Assembly (NCBI RefSeq): GCF_018320785.1
Contig: NC_054866.1
Location: forward strand, 36,061,000-36,124,999
Direction of reading: 5' to 3'
DNA from: Cheilinus undulatus
Lineage: Eukaryota; Chordata; Actinopteri; Labriformes; Labridae
DNA: 64,000 nucleotides
Both the position numbers and the translations under genes were made by a program. Shown piece after piece: positions 49,303 through 61,362 of the stretch; the stretch's first letter is position 1, and each line of letters begins with the position of its first letter. A model generated the notes under the pieces. That model saw only the letters and a program-made list of their open reading frames with translations, was not told the origin of the DNA and searched no databases.

Positions 49303-50360
49303 AACTTCAGAGGGTACCAGAGGCCTCAACTCTCTTTGTTTTACTACAATTATTTATGATAACATGGCATGTGTGGAAATGATCTGAGAAGCCTCTGAAT
49401 CGTTGCTTGCAGTGGTCTGCCACTAGAGGTCACTCTCATTTTACAGAATTGCAAATAATGTGAAGGTAGTATAAAAAAAAAATCTCATGAAATTGCCCCA
49501 TAGTTGGCCTCCACCCGAGAAAACGTAACACTCCTTCTGCACAAGAATGTTGAAAGATTATTCCTGATCCTATAATAATATATCCAAATAAACTACTGTC
49601 AGTCAGAGGCTAGGTTTCTTAAGGACATGCCATTTCCATTATACCTAGCTTACTTTCTCTGCAGAGTAAGTTAAAAAGAAAGTCTACCCTGTCTCACATG
49701 TCTCTCAGCAGTAGATCATGTGCTTTTTTAAGGCCAACCATTGTACATTTTGTTGCCAGAATATACAGAAGGCTCTTTATCAGAATCAGTATCAACCAGA
49801 TCAGGGTGTTGTTTTAGCATGAAAGGTGCTAAGATCACAGACTGAAAATTTAAAAGTCATCGCTGTGGTATTGTTTTGTTATCCTGCACATGTTCCAAAG
49901 CAAAGTGAAACATTTTGACACGATTTAATATTACAGAAGAAATATTTGAACACATTTTTTGCCCATGATATTTGATTTAAAGACTTATGACTCTTTTTGA
50001 TGTGAGGAGAGAATTTAAACAGTTCTGAGCAAGTGAAACCACCGTGGACAATTTCAAAGGAATAGCATGAAAGACACCAACTATGTCCACAGAAATCGAA
50101 GGAGATCAGATTAAGGACCTCGTAACAGTGATTAGCAGTTGTGGTACTCAATAGAGAAAACTCACATCATAGAGACACATAATTGCATTCAATTTGTAGT
50201 CAAATCCTCTGTATGCAGTAAATCTTACTTTGTTCTTCTTTTAATGTTTCAAAATGGATTATAGCTACAATTTCTAACATCTGTCATATCTTATCTCTGA
50301 GTTTAAAAATATTAGATGTCTTGACCCCATGGTATCAGCTGTGAATTTAAATTTTGCTCT
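49303..50360. other. Non-coding, nothing recognised
   Basis: No supported feature. Confidence 0.4.
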
Positions 50361-50708
50361 AAATTTGAATGGCATTATTTATCTTTTAGATGCAGGGGGA
50401 TATTATTCTACTTCATTTGTTGACTTACGTAAATATATTATGTAAGTCAAACAATACTCAACTATCTACATTCTGCAGGTGCTTGGACTTACTGGAATCT
50501 TTCTGATAAACCTTATGACATAAGACCTCCACAGGCCATTTCTTCCATCCATAGAAACATTTTCTACACCACTTCTGCCATTCAGGGTTGCGTGGGGTTG
50601 GAGCCTATCCCAGCTGTCATTGGGCAAGAGGCAGGGTACATGTAAAAAGACTAAAAGTTAGAACATAAAAGCAGTCCCGGTAGGTAGGGGAGTATAGCTT
50701 CTTGGGTA
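50361..50708 (+). repeat. 348-bp duplication, copy 2
   Basis: Partner of 47394-47741. Unlike copy 1, this copy continues to the right into the remainder of the SINE it contains, so it is more likely the source copy. Confidence 0.92.
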
Positions 50709-50991
50709 ACCATTTTCTCCTGTTTTTGTTTAGGGAGTTAGTCCAGGTTTGTATAAATTTTCTTTGTTTAAAACTAGGTAAGTGTTTTTGATTTATAAGA
50801 GCGTTTTGTTTATTGTGTTGCTATATCTCCCCGAGGTACTTGTTGATCTAAAAGAAAAAGAAATAATTAAATTTTGTTTGTTTGGACTGCAAGCTCATTT
50901 CCTGTCCCTTTGTGTGTTGATTCATCTTGGGACTGAGGAAGGAGAGGTCAACATTTATGTTACGTCTAGTATCCCCTAGGCTGGGCGTAAC
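50641..50991. mobile_element. Insert of about 350 bp in the SINE, class unknown
   Basis: Starts tgtaaaaagac and ends ...ctgggcgtaaca relative to the SINE joint. The TG...CA ends and length would suit a solo LTR, but I cannot confirm a target duplication and see no coding sequence. Confidence 0.35.
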
Positions 50992-51085
50992 ACCGGACTG
51001 GTCACAAGCCAATAGCAGGGCTGACACATAGAGACAAACGACCGGGCAGACTCATATTCACACCAACGGCCAATTTAGAGTCACC

Positions 51086-51780
51086 AGTTGTTAAAGACCC
51101 TGTAAAGTGAAATCCAAAATTTGTGTCTCAACACACTTAGATATGTTAGAATATGGTTCCTGTTAACATGTGAAAACACTGAGATCTACATGTGACTTAA
51201 TTCTGGATTTAGACTGTTAGAAAGCTTTTTAACCTCTTTCCTGGCTTGGTTTCATGTGGGCGTGGCCAATATGTGGGCTCATGATGTCACAAGCCCTCAG
51301 TAGGGAATTGCCCCAAACCTCTAACACTACAATATAAAACCACAGAGCAGTTCATCTCAGTACAGTCTGTTGTTGGATGATGTCACTGCCTTTATTGAAA
51401 GTTTACAGTCAGTTAAAGGCTGTTTTTTGTTTATTGTGAGGTAAATGTGCCAAATCTATCAGCCACAGTGGTTTATGGATCATATAAAGCATCATAACAG
51501 AGAGTGGAGCCAGAAAACCGACCATGTCTCTTCTCTGGCACAGAGCCAGGCTGCTGCATTCTGCTCATAAGGTCAACATTCAGACTGTAACGTTTTTAAA
51601 ATCTGACAGGATCGTATTTCCCCTGTGTGGGTGTGGCTTCATCTTATTTAACAGACACGCCCACACCATCCTTGAGCAGATTTTACTGCCTCATTTTTCA
51701 TGATTTTGAAGCTTTATTTCATAAACTTAGAGATGTTTTAGTTGACTGAAATTTGATTTAGGGGTTCATAATACAGTGAC
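51086..51780. mobile_element. Insert of about 690 bp in the SINE, MITE-like
   Basis: Starts near 'agaccctgtaaagtgaaatc' and ends near '...ttcataatacagtgacctgt', a type of short repeat common in fish, with gtgggcgtggcc and cacgcccacacc boxes inverted inside (51257 and 51654). Exact ends and superfamily are unclear. Confidence 0.45.
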
Positions 51781-51890
51781 CTGTCATACAACAGGTAGGA
51801 ACAGGGAGGAAGCCAGGGTAACTCTGGAAAACCCTCCCATGCACAGGGAGAACATGCAAACTCCCCTAAAAAAGGCCCCTAGCAGGAGGG

Positions 51891-53752
51891 GAAGTCTGTT
51901 CCTTATCCAGTATACTTAAATCTTGTCCAATCAGGGGTTAAAAAGCGTCAAATCAGTTTTATGAAGATGATATCAAGAAGGATATTGGAAAAATTAAATG
52001 ATGGCCATTGTGGAAATGAGTAAAAAACATAATACTAACAATTATAGCATGAAAAAATACCTCAGTACATTCCAATGAATGAAATTTGAAAGGCATTAAA
52101 GAAAACGGCAAAAGTTCTAGTTAATACAATTTAGCATTAGAGTGTACAATTACAACTAAAATGTACTAATTTAATGCTCATCAAATATTAAGTGTGAACC
52201 AAAAGAGGAATAAAATGTTTCTGTGCATTGGCCAACTCAAAAGAAATGGGAACTTAAAAGCTTGAGGGGAAATTAACGACAGGAAAGAGTATAGAAATAA
52301 AGTCATTATCTCTCATCATCTGACATAGAAAGGCCAAATAAGGACAGAAAAAAACAAAGTTTACACATACAGTAAGACTTTAAGGAAGTAGTCCTTTTGA
52401 TATCAGTCACTGGAGATAAAGAAAGGGCACAAAGATGAACATTTCTCTTTTGGGTTTAAAGGTGTTAGTCCACTCTGAAAATTTGACAAACATTTTTAAT
52501 TAAAAAAAAAAAAAGAAAAAAATCAAAGCTTAAATACAGATAATTACACTCGATAAAAGTGATACAGAGAGAACAGTGTCTTCATACTTTGACTTTTCTT
52601 TGGTGCATTTTTTGAGATTCATTTTTACTTCAGAGAAGTCGTCTTCTTCAGCCCCAGGCCACTGTAAGTGCAACTTTAATGAAAGCTTTCAGAAAAGTGA
52701 TTACAATTCTCTTATAGCTATTTCCTAAGTGTGTATTGCTGTCTGTGCATACAAATATACTGTTAACTGTTGTTATGCGTGCAGAACAAGACCTTTTTTC
52801 CTTTAAAAAGTTTCTCATATTTATCTGCTCTCCACGCTGTAAACTATTAAAAAAACAGTTGTTTGTGTTTTGTTTTTTTAAAAGAAAAAACATTTTTTTT
52901 TAAACACTTATTTTTCTTTCAGACTATATCATACATAGACTCCCATACTTTTCTAGTTGCTATGGTTGAGGTAGAGGGCAATGAGGCAGACCAAATGCAC
53001 CCAATCAACTACAGTGTAAAAACAAAACTTGGGGTCCAACATAGAATCATTGAATAACATGTTTTACAGCTTCCTTGAGTTGAGGGGTCCAACTTAATGC
53101 TTCATGCTGACATAAAAGCTTAAAATGTTGAATTGGAAGAAAAATTCTCCAGTAAAAAATGTCAACTTTAATTTATATGTTCTCGTGGCTATTACCTTAT
53201 ATGACTTAAGAAAGTCATTATAACGTGTTGTATCAACTAGTTCCATTAAAAGTGCAACCAGTAATTCATAATTTGTCCACCCAACATTAAGTTGGATTTT
53301 GTTCACAATGTAAATAGATAGTTGAATTTTGTGTTTCGCCATTTTGGTATGCAATTGGGCACTTCTGATCTGTAAATAACACCTCAGACGTTTGAAGGCT
53401 AGCATCGTTTCACATAAATGGTTTCATGCAGCACTATATACCAGGTCTTTTCAACACGTTTTTTCCATTTTCCACATTTTTGCTTCAATCTTAAATTTCA
53501 TTTGCTAGAATGAGTACTAATATTTTTGCTTCACTAAAATTTTTCAGTAGATGAGGATTACGTTAATCAATGACATCTTATAGGAGGTTTTGTTTTGTTT
53601 GTTTGGCTTATGTCATCTTTTTATATTGTATAAATGCAAATTAATTCAAAGTGCCTCTGTGTCCCAGGATAAGTAAAGCAGCAGTAGCAGTTTGAGTTTT
53701 CCTGTCATGTCAAGCACCTCTACCCTCACAGCTCAGTGTTTACTGTTTTCAG
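51891..53752. other. Upstream region of sucnr1, nothing certain
   Basis: AT-rich. An acceptor-like 'ctgttttcag' ends at 53752, directly before the exon carrying the sucnr1 start codon, so a further untranslated exon may lie in this stretch. I cannot place it. Confidence 0.35.
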
Positions 53753-53829
53753 AGAACAGATAGTGGCTTCTCCGGCACATGGTCGCATTCTCTTTCTCTT
53801 CTACCAGCAACGACTTCTAAAACTACAGC
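53753..53829 (+). promoter_or_regulatory. sucnr1: sucnr1 5' UTR part of the start-codon exon
   Basis: If the acceptor ctgttttcag ending at 53752 is used, this is the untranslated part of an internal exon that ends with the ATG at 53830-53832. If it is not used, transcription starts nearby. Inference from splice motifs only. Confidence 0.4.
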
Positions 53830-54986
53830 ATGGTAAGTCTCATCTGAACATGAACAGTATTCATGTTGTGCTAAATATGTTGAGTTCTAGATCTGAGTTT
53901 TTTCCGCTCTTGAAGCTTGAAATTTCACATCTGAAAAATGTATTTTCTATAATAACTCACCAATTTTGTTTCCTCCATCCTCCCCCACTTCCCTCCCCTT
54001 CGTCTTATTCTCTTCTACCTCCTCTATTCTCTCAGGCGCTCAACTGTACACAGATAGATGTCTGGCTGGAGAAGTACTACCTGTCACCATTTTATGGCAT
54101 AGAGTTTTGCATTGGTTTCCCTGGCAACCTTTTAGTTGTATTTGGTTATATATTTTGTTTGCAAAAGTGGCAGAGCTTCAACATTTATCTCTTCAGTCTG
54201 GCAGTGTCTGATCTTATTTTCCTCTGCACACTGCCACGCCTCTCATACCTCTATGCAAATCACCAATTGGAGAACAGTCCTGCTGCTTGCGTTATTAACC
54301 GCTATGTCCTTCATGTGAATTTGTACACTTCTATTCTCTTTATGGTTTGGCTGAGTATGGACCGCTTCCTGCTCGTAAAACATCCAACACGGAACCATTA
54401 TCTGCAGAGTCGCCAAGCAGCCCTCTTCATCACAGGGCTGAGCTGGCTTGCAGTCAATGTGGAAGTTGCTCCAATGATAGCACTGATGGTACATGACCTG
54501 CAGGATGAAAACCTCTGCAAGGATTTTGCTAGCCTTAAAGGAGACATTGATCCATTTGGGTACAGCTTGGGGCTTACTGTAACTGGCTACATCATTCCTC
54601 TCCTTGGACTTTGTGGATTCTCATACCACATTGCAGTTCTGCTCCGTGTTCAGGAAATGGCTTTACAACGCAGGTCCACAACATACAAGCGCCCGCTTAG
54701 GGTTGTCACATCAGTAGCAGCCATGTTTACGGTTCTTTACACTCCCTATCATCTGCTGAGGAACGTAAGGATTGCATCCCAGCAGTCCTGGGCCGGGCTG
54801 CAGGTGTGCACAGAGATGTATATAGAGGCTATGTATATCATATCCCGTCCATTAGCCTTCTTGCACAGCGTGATTAACCCTGTCTTCTACTTCTTCATGG
54901 GCGACCAATTCAGAGAGCAGCTGATTTCTAAGTTTAGGAAGCTTTTCAGAAGAAACAATCAGCAAAGAGAAGAAGCCTCAATGTAG
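53830..54986 (+). CDS. sucnr1: Succinate receptor 1 (class A GPCR), two coding exons
   Basis: Plasma-membrane receptor for extracellular succinate. The ATG at 53830-53832 is followed at once by a donor (gtaagt). The intron ends ctcag at 54035, and codon 2 begins at 54036; the product is 317 residues against 334 in human. It starts MALNCTQ with an N-glycosylation site at N4, has seven hydrophobic segments, a TM3/ECL2 cysteine pair (C86, C162), DRF at 110-112 in place of DRY, and NPVFY at 282-286. The basic residues that bind succinate in mammals are all present by alignment: R90, H94, R243, R272. Blocks such as LEKYYLS-FYGIEF and NRYVLH-NLYTS are nearly identical to human SUCNR1. An unspliced 416-codon frame from 53736 reads through the intron and is not the likely protein. 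It converges with aadac downstream. Confidence 0.93.
53833..54035 (+). other. sucnr1: sucnr1 intron (203 bp)
   Basis: Donor ATG|gtaagt and acceptor ...cctctattctctcag|gcg, with a long pyrimidine-rich run (53970-54034) before the acceptor. It splits the reading frame between codons 1 and 2 (phase 0). Confidence 0.85.
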
Positions 54987-55433
54987 AGACATAGAGCACA
55001 ACAATACATATAAATCAGCTTTATCCTCATGTATTACATCATGTCGTATTTTCTTTTGTTCTAACTGTGATAAATTGTTAAAATCCATTGAAATATTGTC
55101 AGTGTTAACAGTGCAATCTGGTACCATTTTCTGTGTAAATAGAGCATACTGTATCAGTAATGCAAACAACATGAATGATTTAAAACTTGTCAAAAAGGCC
55201 ACATCTATTCAAATAACATGACAATTGATAACAAAAACAGTGTCTATTTTTACACAGTTGGTCTTCTGTTATTTAAGAGAAGAAATGTTGTTGTATCTCT
55301 GTTTTAAGAACCCCTAAAGTCCTAAAACCAATGTTTTATTGAGCACACAAGTAATTCCATGCACACAGTATATTTATCTGTGAGCATAAAAGCCTGTCCT
55401 AACAAGTGAATGACTTGTCCATAATATTCATAA

Positions 55434-55575
55434 AATAAACACTTTTTTTTCTTTACCTCTGGGGCTTTGAAGTATAAACTGGAAAACATGTTCTCTAATA
55501 TCTGCACATCACTGTTTTTGTACTTTGGATGCTTGCTTATTAAGTAATCATTGCATCACCTTTTATTGCAATAAA
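55434..55575 (+). terminator. Candidate polyadenylation signals for sucnr1
   Basis: aataaa occurs at 55434-55439 and 55570-55575, about 450 and 590 bases after the stop codon. Either could end the transcript; the second is followed by GT/T-rich sequence within 60 bases. Confidence 0.45.
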
Positions 55576-56089
55576 ACATAATTCGTGAGAAGACAGTTGG
55601 CTGCTACTTTTCTTTCTGTCAGAAGCTTCAGTATTTGTGTTTGATTTGACTACCAGGGCTGCATATTCTACTGAAACACTAAAGGGCTGTATCTGTTTCA
55701 CAAAAACAGACTAAAGTTAAACAGTCATCTTAGAAATCAATCTAGGGAAGTGGTTTCAGGAGTTTATCTCTGTTGTCTTTGTTTTTAAATGATCCCACCA
55801 TGCTGAATAATTAAGCCCATTACATTGTGTCCTTTCCACCTGAGTCATCACAAGAATTAACATTTTTATGTTCAGACTTTTTAAGTGTTTTTCAACATCT
55901 GGCTGTGCTACAGCCATCTGGTGCTGGTTAGCACTTAAGAGAAACATTGCACCAGGGTGAGGAATATTATAACAGGCTATTGAAGAGTCTGAATTTAGCT
56001 TTAACTGGTACATACTGTATGATTACATCCTCATAACTCTGAATTTAAATGGCCCTATTAAAGTAGCCTTAAATGACCCTGCATACAGC
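55576..56089. other. Non-coding, nothing recognised
   Basis: Spacer downstream of sucnr1. Confidence 0.4.
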
Positions 56090-56530
56090 AAAAAAGCTTG
56101 TCCTACACTAAGCATTCTAGCTCTGCCAGCACAGCTTAAGTAGCTCTGTTAGCTGCGTAAGCTACACTGCTAATAGAGTATGTAGCTAATATAGCTAAAG
56201 CTAGGCTCACAAAGCAAATCTCACAAAGCAGCTACATGAGCTATGTTATCTGCATAGTTAAGTTAGCTTTAGATAAGTTTTCTAAAGCTCACATTGCTAA
56301 AGCAAACATAAAATAGACAACAGAGCTCTGTAGCTAACATAGCTAAAGCTAAGCTCACAAAGTAAATATGTAAGCTACGCAGGTATGTTCGCTTTAGCTA
56401 CGTTTGCTAACGCTCACATTGCTAAAGCTCACTTAGCTATATTTGGCTAATATAGTAATGTCAGTTACTTATGTAGCTAGCACGCCTATGTTAGGTTAAG
56501 TTAAAGCTAACAGAGTTAAAGTGAGCCAAA
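56090..56530. repeat. Degenerate AGCTAAAGCTA-rich tandem repeat
   Basis: Dense in tagctaa/agctaaagct words. A longer unit repeats once: the block starting gtagctaatatagctaaagc at 56182 returns at 56330 (gtagctaacatagctaaagc), both followed by 'ctcacaaag' and later 'gctcacattgctaaagc', giving a period of about 148 bp. Strong divergence between units. Confidence 0.75.
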
Positions 56531-56849
56531 ATTTGTGTGCCAGCTTATAAAACATGTCTATACATCATTTTTAATTTTAGTTTTGGCCTCTTTCTGTTTT
56601 ATTTATGAAATGCTTGTTAGTCTGTAATGTTTGCAATGTGGCTAACTGCCAGACTGTGTTTACGAAGCTGAATTTAAAAAAATCTAAAACTGGAAATACC
56701 CTGTACTGGAAATTGCAGCACTTCCTTTCTAGGATATAAATTGTGCCAGATGATTAATCTGTGAGGGTCGATGTCAGAAACGACCTACAGCCTGATCTCT
56801 ATCAACAACCTACTTCGAAGGGTTTTTCTTTTGTTTTCAAGTATTAATT
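56531..56849. other. Non-coding, nothing recognised
   Basis: No supported feature. Confidence 0.4.
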
Positions 56850-57010
56850 TTTTGGCTTTTTATGTCTTTATTCTGGCGGAGGACAGTGAATAGAGCCAGA
56901 AACAGGAAGAAGAGAGTGGAGAAAGATACAGTATATGGGAAAGGAGCCACAGGCCAGACTTGAAACCAGCCGCCTGTGTACATGAGGCGCAAGTGTCAGT
57001 TACCAACATA
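56850..57010 (-). repeat. SINE remnant, minus orientation
   Basis: The sequence 'tttatgtctttattctggcg' then 'gagccagaaacaggaagaag' and 'ccacaggccagacttgaaac' to 'catgaggcgcaagtgtcagt' follows a widespread teleost SINE whose tRNA-like head lies on the complementary strand. The head is decayed. Confidence 0.55.
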
Positions 57011-59633
57011 TTTCTGTTTGCCAAGTGTGACTAACATTATCAGTGCTAGCACCATCAACTTTCAGTCATCCTTGCAGGTTGTCATTTTCATGTCTGTGCT
57101 AATTTTGGCCATGAATTGCTCTGTTTGATATGCCAGTTAAACCTGAGACAATCTATATACATTCTGTATGTATCTAAATTGTTTAATTTAGTTGGAAGTT
57201 GGAATCATTTGGAACTCTCATTTGTCATTAAAAAAAATCCTTCCTATTGAGCTGTTTGTGACCTTTGGTGCTTTTTTAATCCTGGAGTTTCTGTTAAGCT
57301 GGTTTTACTTCACTGGGCTCAAATAAAACAGACCTGATCAGGCGCTTTCCTTCAGTCGTGACAAATCACACCATGTTAAATCCTTCATTATGTTTACATT
57401 GGCATATGTCCTAGAATAAGAAAAGAAGAGGCAAGGATGAAAACATGGGCTTTGCTCTGTGTATGATCCAAGTTTTAGAGTAGAAGTTTCGAGGTTTATA
57501 TTGATACAGAGTTGATAAGAATAGGGTGCAGAAAAGTACATGTTAAGATAGCCTAAAAACCAGTAGCTTTTTATGCCTGATAATGTCCAAACTTAATGAT
57601 GCTTCAGCTGGGTGATATAAATATTTCTACCTTTGATATCAGCATTATATAACTGTTGACTTCTGACAATACTGTTTAAAAAGGGTTGCATTAAACATGT
57701 ACATCATGTCTACAAAAAGGGCATTAATAGATGTAGCAGTGGGTGTATAGCTCATCATGCTTGCTCACATTCTTGTGTGAACAGAGTTAGGATTTTTGTA
57801 TTGTCTTTACTGTATGTAGGAATAATCCCTTCAAAAACACCACACATTATTAACAGTTCAGGGAATCATCTGCCATAATCCATTTCACGTTACTGTTCTT
57901 ATCCCTCCAATGCACTGAAAGAATTTAACTGTAAACACACTTTGTCTACAGAGGGATAATAAGTGCAAACAAATGAAGTACTTATTTACACACCTGCACA
58001 CGAGACCATCATAGCGTAGCACATAAACAGTCTACTCTGTTTATAATGTCCTGATGAACATGGGTGACCTACTTGAAATAATTTATGATTCTTTATAGAT
58101 GCAACAAGCCCTTTGCTATTTACTGAAAATAAAACAGCTTGTTTTTTCAAGTCTCTTGGGAAGAACATGTGCTGGTGCGTTTTGTGGTCTGTAGTGTGTC
58201 TGCAGATCAACTGTACTCTCCCCTGGAGCTTATGAACACTCAGGAGATCCCACAGGGGCTGCTTCCCCTAAGTGGCACCAAGTGGATTAAGTGTGTCTGA
58301 GTCAGTCAATACAATATCCTTCTCAGCATATCATCCTGTTCACGTTCCTTGAGTGTAATGTGCTTGTCACTATTATGCAAAAGGAACTGCAATGTTAACA
58401 AGTACACCTGCTCACATTTGTTTTTTTTTTCTCTCTGTTCACAAAACAGTACAGTTCATTAGTAGATAAAGGTCAAGTCAATTTATTGACAAGAAACACC
58501 GAAATGATGTGATGAAAATAACAAGCTCACAAAGAGTAAATTTAAAAAACATCAGTTATTCCTATTCAAATTTAAAATGTAGCAAGAATAAAACCTTTAA
58601 AGCTGTCAGTTTTTGAAAAATTACATAGTGTGTATTTTGTTTGTAAAAATAAGGAAATAGTAAAACAAATGGTTATTAAAAAAAATCCTGCAACAAATTA
58701 AAATGCCATTAATACAACTAAGACTTTCTATTTTACAACTGACCAACACGAGTGATCTTAGTCTATAGAGTATAAAGAACAGTGAGACACTAAGGACAGA
58801 CAGGGACATTTATAGCATGGATGATTTTTGGTACCCTTTGTTTTCCTGTTATCTTTATACGAGCAGTTTCATGTGTAGTGAGTCATAGTGATAAGTAAAC
58901 ATATATGAAATATGAATGATGAGTGATAAGATAAATCTGAGAGTCAAGAGAATCGTTTTATTTGACATTTTATGATCATTGGTCTCCAAGAACACTGATT
59001 GCAGTCTCATTCCCCCTAAAAGCTGCTCCCAGAAGTTCAGGGACTAACAGTTTGATGAAGATATACCTCTCTTCGATGATATGATGCAAATGATGTTTGG
59101 AGGTATATCGTCACAAAATTGTCTTTGTTCATTAATATACCATCATGCTCACTGGAATGTGGTTGATACGTTTCCATCATGTGTAGCCCTGATGTGAAAC
59201 AATTTCAAAGCCAAAGAATCTATCATCGAACACCCATCTGAAACAGTCAAAATAAGACTACATGAAGATATGTGATAGTAAGGATAATTGTCAATATTAA
59301 TCAATTAATTTTCCGTTCCAGTGAGAATAACCCTGGCAGCCAAAATAAACATGTTGTGTCATGTTGGGTTAGGGTCAGTCCTGTTTTTGTGGATGTTTAC
59401 TTTAACAGAATAGGATCTGACAATCTTTGATGAAATATTACATACTCTAGAGTTTTGGGGTTTTTAAACAACTCAAGCACTGTTGTGCCGCTATTGGCAG
59501 GGATAAATGTTAACTTTGGCCAAACTGATTCTAATATCTGCTCTGGAAAGCATTTCCAGCATTGACAGACTTCAGCTGTTAACTCTTCAAACCCCAGATG
59601 GGTCTCAATTTTGTGGCCAGATTATGGAGACAC
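57011..59633. other. About 2.6 kb non-coding, nothing recognised
   Basis: AT-rich, with a T run at 58419-58430. No exon supported. Confidence 0.4.
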
Positions 59634-60980
59634 ATGCCTTGTTTACACGACAACGTTTTGTTCGTTTTCCGTTTTCGTTTCCAAGAAGTTTCACATTTAC
59701 ACGGCAACGTTTTGAAAACAATCTCTGTCTACACGAGAACGCAGGAAAAAGAAAAACGCTGTAGTAAGGTGATTTACTGCACAATAAAACTGTCTCTACC
59801 ACAAGGACAGTGTTTTCATGTGTTTTTGAGAATATGTAACATTTTTATCATACACGTGTGCGTGAGAGTAATTCATCACTAAATCCTCCTCCTCATCACC
59901 ATCCTAGTGTGGCAGCGAAATGTTATGGCACATATAAACACAAAAATGCATTGCAAGACCAGACTTACTATAACGAAATCCTGTTGAGACTGATTTTCCA
60001 GGGACACATTTTTCTCCTGAAGCCTTTGATTTCTTGTGGATTTTCTCTGAAAGTGCAGCGCTTCCTGCTTTTAGTGCAGCAAAAGAATGATAGCCTTTTT
60101 CGAACAATATTTCTACTTCCCCTTTTTCAATTTAATCTGCTTCTTGGAAGTGATTAACTATCTTTTTTAACCTTAACATGGAAGCTTTAATCCTGTCTCC
60201 TCCATCAGCTGTGCATTATATGTAGCCGGTGGAGGAGCAGACAGAGGAGTCTACAGGCTGAAGTTAGTTATTAAAACTTAAAGAAAAAAGATAAAGTCTA
60301 AATCATTTCCAAGAAGCAGATATATAGGAAAATTATCATTCTAGAAAAAGGCTTCAGGTGCGCTCATGAGCAGCGCCACGCTTTATGAGAAATTCCACCA
60401 GAAGTTACAGGCTGTAGGAGCTGAATTTGTCCGTGGGGAATTAATTATTCTCAGCGGATATCTACATTATAACAAGACTGATCTAGCGAAGCATTTTTTG
60501 TGTTAATATGAGCCGTGAAATTTCTCTGCCCACTACGATAATGATGGCAGCGATGATGATCGATAAAAAAGGTCAAAGTAATCATTTCCAATATTAATAG
60601 CATGACTTTATCTAAAGAAACTGGCACTGATAGCCCTCTAAACAAGAATAATGTGTCCCCTTTCCTAAACCCAGCTGTCTGTGACATGACAAGCTGAATC
60701 AAAGTAAAATACAACAGACTCAAGCTGCCACGGCTCGCTTCAGAGTGCCGCAACACTTACGCTTGACAGCTGACTGTGTAGTGCGCGTTTTCAGAAAGTG
60801 TTGTTTTCCCTGTTTACACAGAGATGGAGACGGGGGCGTTTTGAAAAACTTTCACTCTGCAGTCCGTTCCCAAATTGTTCCATTTTCAGGTGCCAAAACG
60901 CCGTTCTAGTGTAAACGGACAGCCAAAACGCTACAAAAGTCTCGGTTTTCACCTGAAAAGGTGTCGTGTAAACAGGGCAT
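59634..60980. mobile_element. Non-autonomous DNA transposon with inverted ends (about 1.35 kb)
   Basis: The left end atgccttgtttacacgac (59634-) is mirrored by the right end gtcgtgtaaacagggcat (-60980). Sub-terminal parts repeat aacgttttgaaaa and acacgagaacg motifs, seen inverted on the other side (cgttttgaaaaac, aaaacgccgttc). Interior frames are short and unrecognised. The structure fits a hAT-like family common in fish, but I found no certain target duplication. Confidence 0.7.
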
Positions 60981-61362
60981 CAAATTGACAAGCAGGTTCT
61001 TTGGTGGGAAATAACAATTAGCAGCTGCCAATATCCACAAAAAAAACTTTTGTGATGTTCAACAGTTACACTAAGATCTGTGTAGTTTCATTAGCTTGGA
61101 TAAAAAACATTATTAAAAACATTACATTATTACACTTGAGCATCAACTTGGCAGATGGTACTGTATTAAACATCTATTTTCAGATTATCTGATCGATACT
61201 TTAAAATTTGGTTTCTCTGTTATTGAATGTGCCTACGGGGGGTAAGGGAATACCAGTCTCTACATATGAGAAACAAAGTAACACAAAAATAGTTGGAAAA
61301 AATGGCTGATTAATGGTGCATTATTTGGAAAAAATGGAATGGATATTGATCATAGAGAGCTC
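60981..61362. other. 3' flank of aadac
   Basis: Presumably contains the 3' UTR of the minus-strand aadac gene. I see no strong polyadenylation hexamer that decides its end. Confidence 0.4.

Larger units (their letters stand above)
50546..51890 (-). repeat. SINE in minus orientation, split by two insertions
   Basis: Three pieces of one common fish SINE lie in order. They are 50546-50640 ('ttgcgtggggttggagccta' to 'gcagggtaca'), about 50992-51085 ('agcagggctgacacatagag' to 'caatttagagtcaccag') and about 51790-51890 ('cagggagaacatgcaaactc'). The joints fit the uninterrupted family. Inserts of about 350 bp and 700 bp separate the pieces. Confidence 0.75.

Noticed and set aside
47394..50708. LTR retrotransposon with 348-bp LTRs
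   Set aside because: The repeats do not start TG or end CA, contain a SINE piece, no target duplication flanks them, and there is no gag or pol between.
53736..54035. N-terminal 100 codons of the unspliced sucnr1 frame as part of the receptor
   Set aside because: This part is the 5' UTR and intron read through. A clean donor and acceptor flank it, and the spliced product starts like other succinate receptors.
53830..54986. Receptor as OXGR1 or a P2Y type
   Set aside because: Long near-identical blocks to human SUCNR1 and all four succinate-contact residues favour sucnr1.
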